From Marinibaculum pumilum (lineage in GTDB: Bacteria > Pseudomonadota > Alphaproteobacteria > Ferrovibrionales > Ferrovibrionaceae), in NCBI RefSeq assembly GCF_042646425.1, contig NZ_JBHRTR010000054.1:124001-188000 (forward strand): a DNA stretch of 64,000 bases. Reading direction: 5' to 3'. Of the stretch, positions 1 through 9,191 are shown one piece after another (positions within the stretch are counted from its first letter, which is position 1; every line of letters starts with the position of its first letter). The position numbers and the translations under genes are program-made. A model generated the notes under the pieces. The model ran no database searches. It had not been told where the DNA came from and saw only the letters and a list, made by a program, of their open reading frames with translations.

Positions 1-1395
1 CGCCCGGCGCTGGCGCTGGGTGCGGCGCTGATCCTGCTCTACCTGGCCTTCTACTTCGGGCGGGATCTGCTCGGCCCGCCGGTCCATGGCATGGATCCGG
101 CGCGGATGAACGACGACGCAATCACCGTGCTCGTCGTGCTGACGGCGGGCGTATCGGTGATGCTGGGCAGCTTCCATCGGGTGGTGGAGCGGACCAATCG
201 CCGCCTGAAGGAGGCGCGCGATGCGGCGGAGGCCGCCAACGAAGCGAAGTCCCGCTTCCTGGCCAATATGAGCCACGAGCTGCGCACCCCGCTGAACGGG
301 CTGCTCGGCTTCGCCGACCTGCTGGCGGTGCGGCCGCTGGATCCGGAAGCGCGGGAATACCTGCAGCACATCCGCGGCGCCGGCAGCGACCTGCTGGCCC
401 TGGTCAACGACGTGCTCGACTACAACCGGGTGGAGACGGGCGCCGTCCGCCTGGAGATCGTGCCGTTCGATCTGCATGCGCTGCTGGAACAGCTGCGGCA
501 GCGCGCGCTGCCCCGCGCGGCGGCAAAGGGCCTGGCCGTGCGGGCGGAATTGGCCCCCGACCTGCCATGCGCCGTGCGCGGCGATCCGCTGCGCCTGCGT
601 CAGGTGCTGGGCAACCTGCTGGACAATGCGGTGAAGTTCACCGACCGCGGCACGGTGACCCTGACGGCGGAGCTATTGGCGCGGATGGACCAGACGGTCG
701 AACTGCGCTTTTCGGTCGCCGATACCGGGGCGGGCATTCCGCCGGAGGCCCTCCCCACCCTGTTCGACCGCTTCACCCAGGCCGACAACTCCACCACCCG
801 CCGCTATGGCGGCTCCGGCCTGGGCCTTGCCATCGTCCGCAGCCTGGTCGCGCTGATGGACGGGCAGGTCTCGGTCGCCAGCACGCCCGGCGCCGGCAGC
901 ACCTTCCGCGCGACGGTGGTGCTGCAGGCCGCCGATCCTGCCGACCTGCCGGCGCTGCGGCATCGTGCGGCCGCTCCGCCGGCGGCAGCGGCAGCGGCAG
1001 CGGCAGCCGGTGCGGTGCCAGCACGCATCCTGGTGGCCGAAGACAATGCCGCGAACCAGCGCCTGTTCGGCACCCTCCTCTCCGCCGCCGGCTACCGGGT
1101 GGAGGTCGTGGCGGACGGCCAGGCCGCCCTTGACGCCCTGCGACAGAGCCGGTTCGACCTGGTGCTCATGGACGGCCAGATGCCGGTCCTCGACGGGCTG
1201 GAGACGGCCCGCCGGATCCGCGCCGCGGGATCTTCCTGGTCGTCGGTGCCGATCCTCGCCCTGACGGCGGATGCCTTGGCCGGCGACCGCAATGCCTATC
1301 TGGAGGCCGGGATGGACGACTACCTGACCAAGCCGGTGGACCTCCGGGAACTGCTCGGCAAGGTGGAAAGCTGGATCGGTCGGCAGCGCTCCTGA
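1..1395 (+). CDS. Hybrid sensor histidine kinase HK1 (5' end outside window)
   Basis: Inner-membrane two-component sensor with a fused receiver. The reading frame is open from base 1, and the bases before the first ATG still match the membrane part of the paralogs at 9849, 11651, 13526 and 15468, so the true start lies upstream. Visible parts are the last TM segment, a coiled-coil linker, HisKA with MSHELRTPLNG (phospho-His codon 274-276), HATPase_c with N-box GNLLDNAVKFT, F-box LFDRFTQAD and G2 box GGSGLGLAIV, then an alanine-rich linker and a receiver domain with phospho-Asp in LVLMDGQMP and Lys in TKPVD. No HPt or DNA-binding output is fused. It points towards the divergent export locus and is one of five near-copies here. 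The signal sensed is unknown. Confidence 0.93.
   Translation, partial: RPALALGAALILLYLAFYFGRDLLGPPVHGMDPARMNDDAITVLVVLTAGVSVMLGSFHRVVERTNRRLKEARDAAEAANEAKSRFLANMSHELRTPLNGLLGFADLLAVRPLDPEAREYLQHIRGAGSDLLALVNDVLDYNRVETGAVRLEIVPFDLHALLEQLRQRALPRAAAKGLAVRAELAPDLPCAVRGDPLRLRQVLGNLLDNAVKFTDRGTVTLTAELLARMDQTVELRFSVADTGAGIPPEALPTLFDRFTQADNSTTRRYGGSGLGLAIVRSLVALMDGQVSVASTPGAGSTFRATVVLQAADPADLPALRHRAAAPPAAAAAAAAAGAVPARILVAEDNAANQRLFGTLLSAAGYRVEVVADGQAALDALRQSRFDLVLMDGQMPVLDGLETARRIRAAGSSWSSVPILALTADALAGDRNAYLEAGMDDYLTKPVDLRELLGKVESWIGRQRS
984..1007 (+). repeat. GGCAGC hexanucleotide repeat, four copies
   Basis: Four perfect tandem GGCAGC units inside HK1. They encode the poly-alanine linker between the kinase core and the receiver domain. 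The other four kinases have different linkers here, so the repeat probably expanded by slippage. Confidence 0.8.
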
Positions 1396-1421
1396 CGGCA
1401 GACGGCCGCTACAACGGGCTT

Positions 1422-1450
1422 GGGCCGGGCACCCTCGCGGTGCCCGGCCC
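1422..1450. terminator. Strong hairpin between convergent genes
   Basis: A perfect 12-bp stem (GGGCCGGGCACC and its complement) with a 5-nt loop sits between the stop of HK1 and the stop of the convergent secreted-protein gene. There is no T-tract on either side, so it may work as a bidirectional terminator or an mRNA 3'-end stabiliser. Function is inferred. Confidence 0.65.
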
Positions 1451-1498
1451 TCGTCGCCCTGGTTGCTGCCCCGGTGCCCGTTCCCGGAGCAGGGCCGG

Positions 1499-2416
1499 TC
1501 AGGTCGCCAGCGGCCCGATATCGACCATCAGGGTCACGGTGCCGTCGCCATTGTCGGTGACGCTGTCGATCGGCCAGCAGTTGATGGTGTAGGTCCCGTC
1601 GCCATTGTCCGTCGCGCAGCCCGGCAGCGGATCGGGGGTGCCGACATCGTCCGCCGAGACCACGAAGGTGTTGCTGGCGGTGTCAACGTCGCCGGTGTCG
1701 ATCGGCAGGGTCCACTCGCTCAGCCCGGTCTCGTTGTAGGTCAGGCCGTCATAGAGCGGATCGATGAAGCCGTTGACGTCTCCGTCCGGATGCGGCGGCG
1801 TGGTGTGCATGCCCTCGTCACCGCCATCGCCCTCTCCGCCTTCGCCGGTTTCTCCGCCATCGCCACCGCCGAACATGTCGGCAAGGCTGCCATTGAGCGT
1901 GACCGTACCGTCGCCGTTGTCGGCCAGGCTGTCGATCGGCCAGCACTGAATGGTGTAGGTGCCATCGCCGTTGTCGGTGGCCTCGGGCGGAATGCCGCCT
2001 TCCCACTCGCCGACCTGGTCTGCCGAGACCACGAAGGTGTTATTCTCCAGGTCCACATTCTCCGGGTCGATCTCCAGGGTCCAGCTATAGGTGCTGGCCT
2101 CGGTATCGTATTCCAGACCCTCGTAGAGCGGTTCGATGAAGCCGTTGACATAACCGTCAGGGTGCGGCGGCGGCGCCTCGCCGGCCTCGAAGGGCGGCGG
2201 CGGCTCGGACCCGTCGCCCATCGGCGGCGGGGGCGGCGGCTCCGACCCGTCGCCCATCGGGGGCGGGGGCGGTGCGCTGCCGTCACCTTCGGGGGGCGGC
2301 GGCATCATGCCCTCTTCCTCCGGCGGCGGCGGTTCGGTGGTGGTCCCACCGACCACGTCCCTCAGCGTGTCGATCTGCAGTTCGTCCCGATCGTTCTCTG
2401 CAAACATGCTCGACAT
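1499..2416 (-). CDS. Double-glycine-leader, proline-rich repeat protein (putative NHLM exporter substrate)
   Basis: 305 residues from the ATG at 2416, which has GGGAG six bases upstream; a GTG at 2437 is in frame but lacks a site. Residues 1-24 form a leader ending LRDVVGG, with Leu-12, Leu-7, Val-4, Gly-2 and Gly-1 as in C39-peptidase leaders. After it comes about 60 residues of Pro/Glu/Gly-rich linker with repeated PPPPPMGDGSE blocks. Two homologous domains of about 90 residues follow, each starting HPDG-VNGFI-PLY-GL and containing NTFVVSAD and two DNGDGT motifs (DNGDGTYTI then DNGDGTVTL). These look like beta-rich, possibly calcium-binding modules. The domains are separated by an acidic glycine-rich stretch. 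The protein is very acidic, with only three Cys and no signal peptide. It is divergent from the HlyD/C39 exporter genes, so export and leader cleavage by that system is a strong inference. Function of the mature protein is unknown. Confidence 0.85.
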   Translation of the reverse strand: MSSMFAENDRDELQIDTLRDVVGGTTTEPPPPEEEGMMPPPPEGDGSAPPPPPMGDGSEPPPPPPMGDGSEPPPPFEAGEAPPPHPDGYVNGFIEPLYEGLEYDTEASTYSWTLEIDPENVDLENNTFVVSADQVGEWEGGIPPEATDNGDGTYTIQCWPIDSLADNGDGTVTLNGSLADMFGGGDGGETGEGGEGDGGDEGMHTTPPHPDGDVNGFIDPLYDGLTYNETGLSEWTLPIDTGDVDTASNTFVVSADDVGTPDPLPGCATDNGDGTYTINCWPIDSVTDNGDGTVTLMVDIGPLAT

Positions 2417-2808
2417 GATCGTCTCCCATCGCTTCACGGCTTCGCGCCTGGCTGATCAACAGTGGAGCGACATGGTTAATGGACCCTTGCCTCGGGACCA
2501 GTATTCATGTTTGGCCCGCTCCATCAGGTCTTGCGAATATTTTCGACCAACAAATCCGACCGTGTGTTCGCCGCCCTGACAGGATTGAATTTGGTGCCTG
2601 TGCTTGCCGGCGTAAGTGATGCGGGTCACAGGGTGACACCTTCCGCCACTTTCCCGCCGCAAATACCAGCACCTCGCAGGTCCATGCCCCTGGCACTGGC
2701 TAGCCAAAAGTATGAATTAAAGAATTGTGGACCTTTTGCCGGTTACATCCGTCCCCGGCGATCTGCAAAGATCGCATGGACTTGCCGAACCTTGAGGGGC
2801 GCACCGTC
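2417..2808. promoter_or_regulatory. Divergent regulatory region with an inverted repeat at 2758-2775
   Basis: About 360 bases separate the substrate gene and the exporter operon. The region is more AT-rich than its neighbours, notably 2700-2725. A perfect inverted repeat, GCGATCT-GCAA-AGATCGC (2758-2775), lies immediately before the ATG at 2776. It could be an operator or a translational hairpin. No convincing ORF is seen in between. The -35/-10 boxes are not clear enough to assign. Confidence 0.5.
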
Positions 2809-4167
2809 GTGAGCCAGCCTGTGTTTCGCCAATCCTTGTTTCGCAAGGCGGCGCTGGAACGCCTGTCGACCCCGGAGCAGCTGGACCAGGCCGTCCGGGT
2901 GACCGCGCCGGCGGGCTGGATCGGACTTGTGGCCCTGGTGGCGCTGGTCCTGGGGGCCATCCTGTGGGGGATCCTGGGCAGTGCCCCGGTGAAAGTGCCG
3001 GCGCAGGGCATCCTGCTCTCCCCGACCGGTGTCCTGGACATCGTGTCGGAGACACAGGGTCGCATCAGCAGCCTGCTGGTCTACCCCGGCGCACCGGTGC
3101 GGCGCGGCCAGGTCGTAGCCCGGATCGCGCAGCCGGACCTGGAGCAGCAGCTGGCCACCGCCCGCGCGGAACTGGGCGAACTGCAGATGCAGCGGCAGAA
3201 GGTCGCCGCCTTCCAGGAGCGCGAGAATACGGCGCGGGCGGCGGTGATCGACCAGCGCCGCGCCAATGCGGAGCAGTCGATCGGCTTTCTCCGCGCCCGG
3301 CTGGAATGGCTCGGCGAACGCGAGGCCTTCGAGAAGACGATGCTGAAGCGCGGCCAGATCACCCGGCAGCGCCACATCGACACCAAGATCGAGATCAACA
3401 CCGTCAACGAGGCGATCTCGCGGGCAGAGAACACCATCAAGGAGGCGGCGCTGGAGGAGCGCAGCTCCAGCATCGCGCGCGAACGGGAACTGCTGGAGCT
3501 CGACCTCAGGATCGAATCCACCCGGCGCGAGATCGCCAACCTCGCCGACCAGCTGGGGCGGAAGTCCACCCTGCGCAGCCCCTATGCGGGCCGGGTGGTC
3601 GAGGTGAAGGCGAACGAGGGCGAGATCGTGACCGTCGGCCTTGCGCTGCTGAGCCTGCTCCCCGACGACCCGGCGTCCGGCGCCTCGGCGGAGCTGGCGG
3701 AGGACGCGCCGATCGCCGGCGACAGCCTGATCGCCGTGCTCTATGCGGCACCGGCGGATGGCAAGAAGATCCAGCCTGGCATGCCGGTCCAGGTCTCCCC
3801 CGCCTCCGTCAAGCGGGAGGAATACGGCTTCATCCTCGGCACCGTGGAGAGCGTTGCCGAGATCCCCTCGACGGCCGCCGGCATGCAGCGCATCCTCAAG
3901 AACCCGCGGCTGGTGGAGACCCTGATCGGCGACGGCGCGCCGTTCCAGGTGATCGTGCGATTGCGCCGCGACCCGTCGACGCCGAGCGGCTTCCTCTGGT
4001 CGTCCTCCGGCGGGCCCGATGTGGATATCGATCCCGGCACCCTCTGCGAGGCGAACATCGCCGTCCGCGACGTGCGGCTGATCAGCCTCGCGATCCCGGC
4101 GCTGGAGCCGCTGCTGAGCGATCCGCCCGCGGCCGGGGCGGCGCCGGAAGCGGTCGCGGGGAGCTGA
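2776..4167 (+). CDS. NHLM-type HlyD-family secretion adaptor
   Basis: Membrane-fusion protein that would link the inner-membrane ABC exporter to an outer-membrane channel. One TM segment (VALVALVLGAILWGIL) follows a short cytoplasmic N-terminus. Then come a lipoyl-like half, a long helical hairpin rich in Glu/Arg (about residues 120-270) and a return beta-barrel segment near LRSPYAGRVVEVKANEGEIV. Size and order fit the NHLM bacteriocin-system adaptor (TIGR03794-like). The start is uncertain: ATG 2776 has no good ribosome site, while GTG 2809 has AGGGG nine bases upstream and would give the typical SQPVFRQSLFRKAALERLS start. It ends one base before the C39 exporter gene begins. No outer-membrane TolC-like gene is in the window. 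Confidence 0.88.
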   Translation: MDLPNLEGRTVVSQPVFRQSLFRKAALERLSTPEQLDQAVRVTAPAGWIGLVALVALVLGAILWGILGSAPVKVPAQGILLSPTGVLDIVSETQGRISSLLVYPGAPVRRGQVVARIAQPDLEQQLATARAELGELQMQRQKVAAFQERENTARAAVIDQRRANAEQSIGFLRARLEWLGEREAFEKTMLKRGQITRQRHIDTKIEINTVNEAISRAENTIKEAALEERSSSIARERELLELDLRIESTRREIANLADQLGRKSTLRSPYAGRVVEVKANEGEIVTVGLALLSLLPDDPASGASAELAEDAPIAGDSLIAVLYAAPADGKKIQPGMPVQVSPASVKREEYGFILGTVESVAEIPSTAAGMQRILKNPRLVETLIGDGAPFQVIVRLRRDPSTPSGFLWSSSGGPDVDIDPGTLCEANIAVRDVRLISLAIPALEPLLSDPPAAGAAPEAVAGS

Positions 4168-4168
4168 G

Positions 4169-6370
4169 GTGAGGGGTGCGGCACCAAGATGGCGGCGGGT
4201 ACGAACGCCGACGGTCCTGCAGATGGAGGCCGTGGAATGCGGGGCGGCCTGCCTGGCGATGGTGCTGGCGCATCACGGCCGCCATCTGCCGCTGGAAGAG
4301 CTGCGCTATCGCTGCGGCGTGTCGCGGGACGGCACCAAGGCCAGTGCGCTGACGGCCGCCGCGGAGCATTACGGCCTGCGGGTGAAGGGCTTCCGCAAGG
4401 AGCCGGACGGCCTGATGGACCTGCCGCTGCCGCAGATCCTGTTCTGGAACTTCAATCATTTCGTGGTCCTCGACGGGCTGGACGCGCGCTGGGCCCATAT
4501 CAACGATCCCGCCGCCGGCCCGCGCCGGATCAGCCGCAGCGAGTTCGACGAATCCTTCACCGGCGTCACCCTGGCCTTCGAACCGATGCCGGCCTTCGCC
4601 AAGGGCGGCCAGGCGCCCTCGCCCTGGCGCGGCCTGACCCGCCTGCTGGCCGGCGCGAAGGGCGCCTTCCTGTTCGTGGTGGTCACAGGGCTGGCGCTGG
4701 CGATCCCCGGCCTCCTGGTGCCGGCCTTCACCCGGGTCTATATCGACTACCTGCTGATCGAGGGGCTGAGCGGCTGGCTCTATCCGCTGATCGGCGTGAT
4801 GGTGGCCACCGCCGCCCTGCGGGCGCTGCTGACCGCCCTGCGCGAAAGCCACCTCCTGCGCCTGCAGACCAAGGTCTCGCTGCGATCGTCCTGCCAGTTC
4901 TTCTGGCATGTCCTGACCCTGCCGATGCGGTTCTTCGCGCAGCGCCAGAGCGGCGAGATCGGCACCCGGCTGCAATACAACGAGCGGCTGGCGCTGCTGG
5001 TCGGCGGCGATCTGGCCAACGGCGCGCTGCAGCTGATGACGATGGCGATCTATGCGGTCGTCATGCTGCACTACGACGTCACCCTGACCCTTGTCGGCAT
5101 CGGCGTCGCCGCGCTGAACCTGGCCGTCTTCCTGGTGGTCTCCCGCCGGCTGGCCGATGCCAACCAGAAGCTGCTGATGGACCGCGGCCGCCTGACCGGC
5201 GTGGCGATGCAGGGCCTGGCGATGATCGACAGCCTGAAGGCGTCCGGCATCGACGACCAGTTCTTCCGGCGCTGGGCCGGCCAGCACGCCAAGGTGGTCA
5301 GCACCGAGCAGCGGCTGCAACGGGTGCGCCACCTGCTGAATGCCGTGCCGGTGTTCCTGGGGGTCGCGGCCACCGCCCTGGTGCTGACCGTGGGCGGCCT
5401 CTCGGTGATGGACGGTGCGCTGACCATCGGCACCCTGTTCGCCTTCCAGGCGCTGCTGATCAGCTTCTCCGCGCCGATCGCCGGGCTGGTCACCCTGGGC
5501 GCGCAGACAGAGGAGGCGCGCGGCTATCTGAGTCGCGTCGACGATGTCCTGTCCCATCCGCCGGATGCCGAATTCGCCACCGGAACGGCCCCGGACCTGC
5601 CGTCCGATGGCAGGCCGCAGGCCGCCGACGGGCAGCCCCCTGTCGCCGCCAGGCTGACCGGGAGGGCGGAGCTGCGCGGCGTCACGTTCGGCTTCATCCC
5701 GACCGAGCCGCCGCTGATCCGCGACCTGGACCTGTCGGTTCCGGCCGGTGCCAGGGTGGCGCTGGTGGGCGGCTCCGGCAGCGGCAAGACCACGGTCGGC
5801 AAGCTGCTCGCCGGGCTCTACCATCCATGGTCGGGGGAGGTCCTGCTGGACGGCAGGGACCTGCGACAGATCCCGCGCGACCTGCTGCGCAGTTCCGTGG
5901 CGATGGTCGACCAGGAAATCGCCCTGTTCGACGGCTCGGTCGCCGACAACATCACGCTGTGGGACCCGACGATGCCCGAGGCGCGCGTGGTCGCTGCCGC
6001 GAAGGATGCGGCGATCCATGACGATGTCGCCGGCCGTCCCGGCGCCTATGCGCACCGGGTCGGCGAGGGGGGCCGCCATTTCAGCGGCGGCCAGCGGCAA
6101 CGGATCGAGATCGCCCGCGCCCTGGTCGGCGAGCCGGCCCTGCTGATCTTCGACGAGGCGACCAGTGCGCTGGACGCAGCGACCGAACGGACAGTGATCG
6201 ACAATATCCGCCGCCGCGGCTGTGCCTGCCTGATCATCGCCCATCGCCTGAGCACCGTCCGCGACTGCGACGAGATCATCGTGCTGGACCATGGCCGCAT
6301 CGTGGAACGCGGCAGCCATGACGCGCTGATGGCAGCGCGCGGCGCGTATTACCGCCTGGTGGAGGCATGA
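4169..6370 (+). CDS. C39-peptidase ABC exporter (NHLM ABC1)
   Basis: Peptidase-containing ABC transporter, 733 residues. It cleaves double-glycine leaders and exports the product across the inner membrane. The N-terminal C39 domain is intact: Gln18 and Cys24 in LQMEAVECGAACLAM, His97 in FWNFNHFVVLDG and Asp113 in INDPA. Six TM segments span about residues 160-450. The ATPase domain has Walker A GGSGSGKTT, signature FSGGQRQR, Walker B LLIFDEATSALD and the H-loop. GTG start with GGGGAG five bases upstream, directly after the adaptor gene. Its only obvious double-glycine substrate in the window is the product of 1499-2416. Matches the TIGR03796-type architecture. Confidence 0.93.
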   Translation: MRGAAPRWRRVRTPTVLQMEAVECGAACLAMVLAHHGRHLPLEELRYRCGVSRDGTKASALTAAAEHYGLRVKGFRKEPDGLMDLPLPQILFWNFNHFVVLDGLDARWAHINDPAAGPRRISRSEFDESFTGVTLAFEPMPAFAKGGQAPSPWRGLTRLLAGAKGAFLFVVVTGLALAIPGLLVPAFTRVYIDYLLIEGLSGWLYPLIGVMVATAALRALLTALRESHLLRLQTKVSLRSSCQFFWHVLTLPMRFFAQRQSGEIGTRLQYNERLALLVGGDLANGALQLMTMAIYAVVMLHYDVTLTLVGIGVAALNLAVFLVVSRRLADANQKLLMDRGRLTGVAMQGLAMIDSLKASGIDDQFFRRWAGQHAKVVSTEQRLQRVRHLLNAVPVFLGVAATALVLTVGGLSVMDGALTIGTLFAFQALLISFSAPIAGLVTLGAQTEEARGYLSRVDDVLSHPPDAEFATGTAPDLPSDGRPQAADGQPPVAARLTGRAELRGVTFGFIPTEPPLIRDLDLSVPAGARVALVGGSGSGKTTVGKLLAGLYHPWSGEVLLDGRDLRQIPRDLLRSSVAMVDQEIALFDGSVADNITLWDPTMPEARVVAAAKDAAIHDDVAGRPGAYAHRVGEGGRHFSGGQRQRIEIARALVGEPALLIFDEATSALDAATERTVIDNIRRRGCACLIIAHRLSTVRDCDEIIVLDHGRIVERGSHDALMAARGAYYRLVEA

Positions 6371-9174
6371 GCCGGACCGCCGACAGCCCGTCATGGGCGC
6401 CGACGCCGTCGCGGCCTTCCTCGCCGGACGCGCCACCGGCGCCGGAGCCGCAGCCGCTCCTGGCGCCCGGGATGCCGGCGACCGCTGCGGCGCTGGCATC
6501 GCTGCAGGACGACCTGCTGGCCGTCGAGACCCTCTGCCGCGATGGCGGCGAGACCCTGGCGCTGGCGGACGGGCCGGCTCTCTGGCTGGTACTGGAGGGC
6601 CGCGTCGAGCTCTTTGCGCTCTGCCGCCGCACCGAGGCACGGCGGTTCCTGGCGGCGATTCCGGAAGGCGGGCTGCTGCTGGCGCCGCCGGGGCCCGCCG
6701 ATGCGCCGGTAACCCTGCTGGCGGTGCCGGTGGGCGCGACACGGCTGCTGCGGGCGCTGCCCGCCGCGGCGCCGCAGGCCCTGACCGCCCGCAGCGCGAG
6801 CCTGCTGGCACCGGCGGTAGAGGCCTGGATCGACGCGGCAGGCGCAACGGCCTGGCACTTCGACGGGCCCGCCCGGCAGCGCAGCCGCGGCGTCGCCCGG
6901 CTGCTGCGCAACCCGGGCTGGTGGGAGGAACTGGTCGGCTTCACCACCCGCGCGGTGACGGCGCTGGCCGCCGATTTCGCCCGCGCCGCCAGCGCGGAGG
7001 CGGAGCGACTGGCCGCCCTGCGGGACCGGGTGGCAGAAGACCGTGACAGGGTCTTCGGCCGGCTTGCCGGCATCCTGGACGAACGTCGGCGCGAGGATCT
7101 GCCGGTCGACGGCGAGAGCCCGGCAATGGCGGCCTGCCGGCGGGTCGCCGGCGCGCTGGGCCACGAATTCCGCCTGCACTACGGGCCCGCGCCCCGCAAC
7201 GACCGGCTGGCGGAAACCGCCGAAGTGGCCCGCGCCGCCCGGCTGCGGGCCCGCCCCGTCACCCTGCGGGGGGAGTGGTGGCGCGAGGATCTGGGGCCGC
7301 TGGTCGGCTTCGACGGCGAGCGCGACATCCCCGTTGCCCTGCTGCCGCAGCGGCGGGGCGGCTATCGCGCCGTTCTGCCGGACGGCCGCTCCCGCAGGAT
7401 CGCCGACCCGCAGGCGGCCGCCGCCCTGTCCGCCAGTGCCGCGGCACTGCACCCGCCGCTGCCCGACCGGCCGCTCCGCCTGTGGGACCTGATGCGCTTC
7501 GGGCTGTCGCTGGGCGCGCGGGACATCCTGCTGGCGCTGGCGATGGGCGCGCTTGCCGGCGGCCTGGCGATGGCAATCCCGCTGGCGACCGCACTGATCT
7601 TCAACGACCTGGTCCCCGGCAGCGAGCGCGGGCGGCTGCTGCAGGTCTGCGTCGCGTTGATCGCAGCCGGGCTGGGCATCGCCGCCTTCCGGCTGGCGGC
7701 CGACCTGGCCCTGCTGCGGGTCGAGGGGCGGGTCGCCAGCAGCCTGCAGGCCGCGGTGCTGGACCGTGTCCTGCGCATGCCGTCCTCGTTCTTCGGCGGC
7801 TTCTCCTCCGCCGACCTGACCACCCGCGTGCTGGTCGTCGAGACGATCCGCAAGGCGTTGACCGGCGCGATGGTCTCGCTCCTGCTGGCCGGCAGCTTCT
7901 CGTTCTTCAGCCTGCTGGTGATGCTGCACTACGAACCGCGTGCGGCCCTGGTCGCGTTCGGCCTGCTGGCGTCCCTGCTTGGCGCCACAATCTGGGCCGG
8001 CCTGGCGCAGGTGAAGGCGATCCTGGAGGGCGAGGCGCTGGACGCCAACATCTTCGGCCTGGTGCAGGAGGTGATCGGCGGCATCGCCAAGCTGCGGCTG
8101 GCCGGGGCGGAGGAACGGATGTTCGTGCGCTGGGCTCGGGTCTTCGCCGAGATCCGCGCCCGGATGATCCGCGCCCGCAAGATCGTCAACAACCTGACGG
8201 TGTTCCAGGCCGGCTACGAGGTGCTGGCCTTGACCTGCATGTTCTGGCTGCTGGCCACCATCGACACCGAGGCGCTGTCGCCTGGCGGCTTCCTCGCCTT
8301 CGTCATGGCCTTCGCCTCGTTCCTCGCCTCGGGCAGCCAGGTCTCGGGCGCCCTGATCGCCGCCTTCCGGGTTGCGCCGCTGGCGGTGCGGGTCCGCCCC
8401 GTCCTGGCCACTGTGCCGGAGGCGGACGAGAACAAGGGCGATCCCGGGCGGCTTTCGGGCGGCATCGAGATCAACGGCGTCGACTTCCGCTACAATTCCC
8501 GCGGCCCCCTTGTGCTGTCCGGCCTCTCGCTGTCTGTGCGGCCGGGCGAGTTCGTCGCCATTGTGGGCGCCTCGGGCAGCGGCAAGTCCACCCTGGTTCG
8601 CCTTCTGCTGGGTTTCGAGACGCCCGAGAACGGCGCCATCTTCTACGACGGCAAGGACCTGCAGGGCCTCGACCTGCCAGCCCTGCGGCGGCAGATCGGC
8701 GTGGTGCTGCAGACCAGCCGGCTGATGGCCGGCTCGATCTTCGAGAATGTCCGCGGCGTCAGCGAGGCCGGCGAGGCGGACGTCTGGGAGGCGCTGCGGC
8801 AGGCCGGGGTCGAGGCGGATGTCCGGGCCATGCCGATGGGCCTGCACACCGTGCTGACAGAGGGGTCGGCCGCCCTGTCCGGCGGCCAGATCCAACGCCT
8901 GCTGATCGCCCGCGCGCTGATCGGCAGGCCGCGCATCCTGCTGTTCGACGAGGCGACCTCGGCGCTCGACAACCGCACCCAGTCGGTGGTCACGGAAAGC
9001 CTCGACCGCCTCCAGGTCACCCGCATCGTCATCGCCCACCGGCTGAGCACCATCGTCAATGCCGACCGCATCCACGTCCTGGCGCGCGGCCGCGTGGCGG
9101 AGCGCGGCACCTACGCGGAGCTGATCCGCAGGGACGGCGTGTTCGCCGACCTTGTGCGGCGGCAGATGATCTGA
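6367..9174 (+). CDS. Second NHLM-type ABC exporter, no peptidase (NHLM ABC2)
   Basis: 935 residues, starting inside the stop of the C39 exporter (ATGA overlap), so translation is probably coupled. The first roughly 350 residues are an extended N-terminal region without a C39 Cys/His pair; it begins with a Pro/Ala-rich stretch, as in the second ABC protein of NHLM systems (TIGR03797-like). Then come an exporter TM domain and an ATPase domain with Walker A GASGSGKST, signature LSGGQIQR, Walker B ILLFDEATSALD and the switch His in VIAHRLST. It probably forms a heterodimer or works in sequence with the peptidase exporter. Confidence 0.9.
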   Translation: MSRTADSPSWAPTPSRPSSPDAPPAPEPQPLLAPGMPATAAALASLQDDLLAVETLCRDGGETLALADGPALWLVLEGRVELFALCRRTEARRFLAAIPEGGLLLAPPGPADAPVTLLAVPVGATRLLRALPAAAPQALTARSASLLAPAVEAWIDAAGATAWHFDGPARQRSRGVARLLRNPGWWEELVGFTTRAVTALAADFARAASAEAERLAALRDRVAEDRDRVFGRLAGILDERRREDLPVDGESPAMAACRRVAGALGHEFRLHYGPAPRNDRLAETAEVARAARLRARPVTLRGEWWREDLGPLVGFDGERDIPVALLPQRRGGYRAVLPDGRSRRIADPQAAAALSASAAALHPPLPDRPLRLWDLMRFGLSLGARDILLALAMGALAGGLAMAIPLATALIFNDLVPGSERGRLLQVCVALIAAGLGIAAFRLAADLALLRVEGRVASSLQAAVLDRVLRMPSSFFGGFSSADLTTRVLVVETIRKALTGAMVSLLLAGSFSFFSLLVMLHYEPRAALVAFGLLASLLGATIWAGLAQVKAILEGEALDANIFGLVQEVIGGIAKLRLAGAEERMFVRWARVFAEIRARMIRARKIVNNLTVFQAGYEVLALTCMFWLLATIDTEALSPGGFLAFVMAFASFLASGSQVSGALIAAFRVAPLAVRVRPVLATVPEADENKGDPGRLSGGIEINGVDFRYNSRGPLVLSGLSLSVRPGEFVAIVGASGSGKSTLVRLLLGFETPENGAIFYDGKDLQGLDLPALRRQIGVVLQTSRLMAGSIFENVRGVSEAGEADVWEALRQAGVEADVRAMPMGLHTVLTEGSAALSGGQIQRLLIARALIGRPRILLFDEATSALDNRTQSVVTESLDRLQVTRIVIAHRLSTIVNADRIHVLARGRVAERGTYAELIRRDGVFADLVRRQMI

Positions 9175-9191
9175 ACGGCAGGAGAAACCGG

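Noticed and set aside
2690..2710. Possible sigma-54 promoter (TGGCAC element) before the exporter operon
   Set aside because: The GG-GC spacing is nine, not the required ten bases, and the TTGC half is absent.
2456..2812. Small overlapping ORFs in the divergent region
   Set aside because: No ribosome sites, no recognisable features, mutually overlapping on both strands.
4082..6847. 921-residue open frame antisense to the C39 exporter
   Set aside because: High G+C leaves antisense frames open. The product is Gln/Arg/Asp-rich low complexity without a domain, while the sense strand has complete C39-ABC motifs.
6391..9075. 894-residue antisense frame over the second ABC exporter
   Set aside because: Same compositional artefact; the sense protein has intact Walker and signature motifs.
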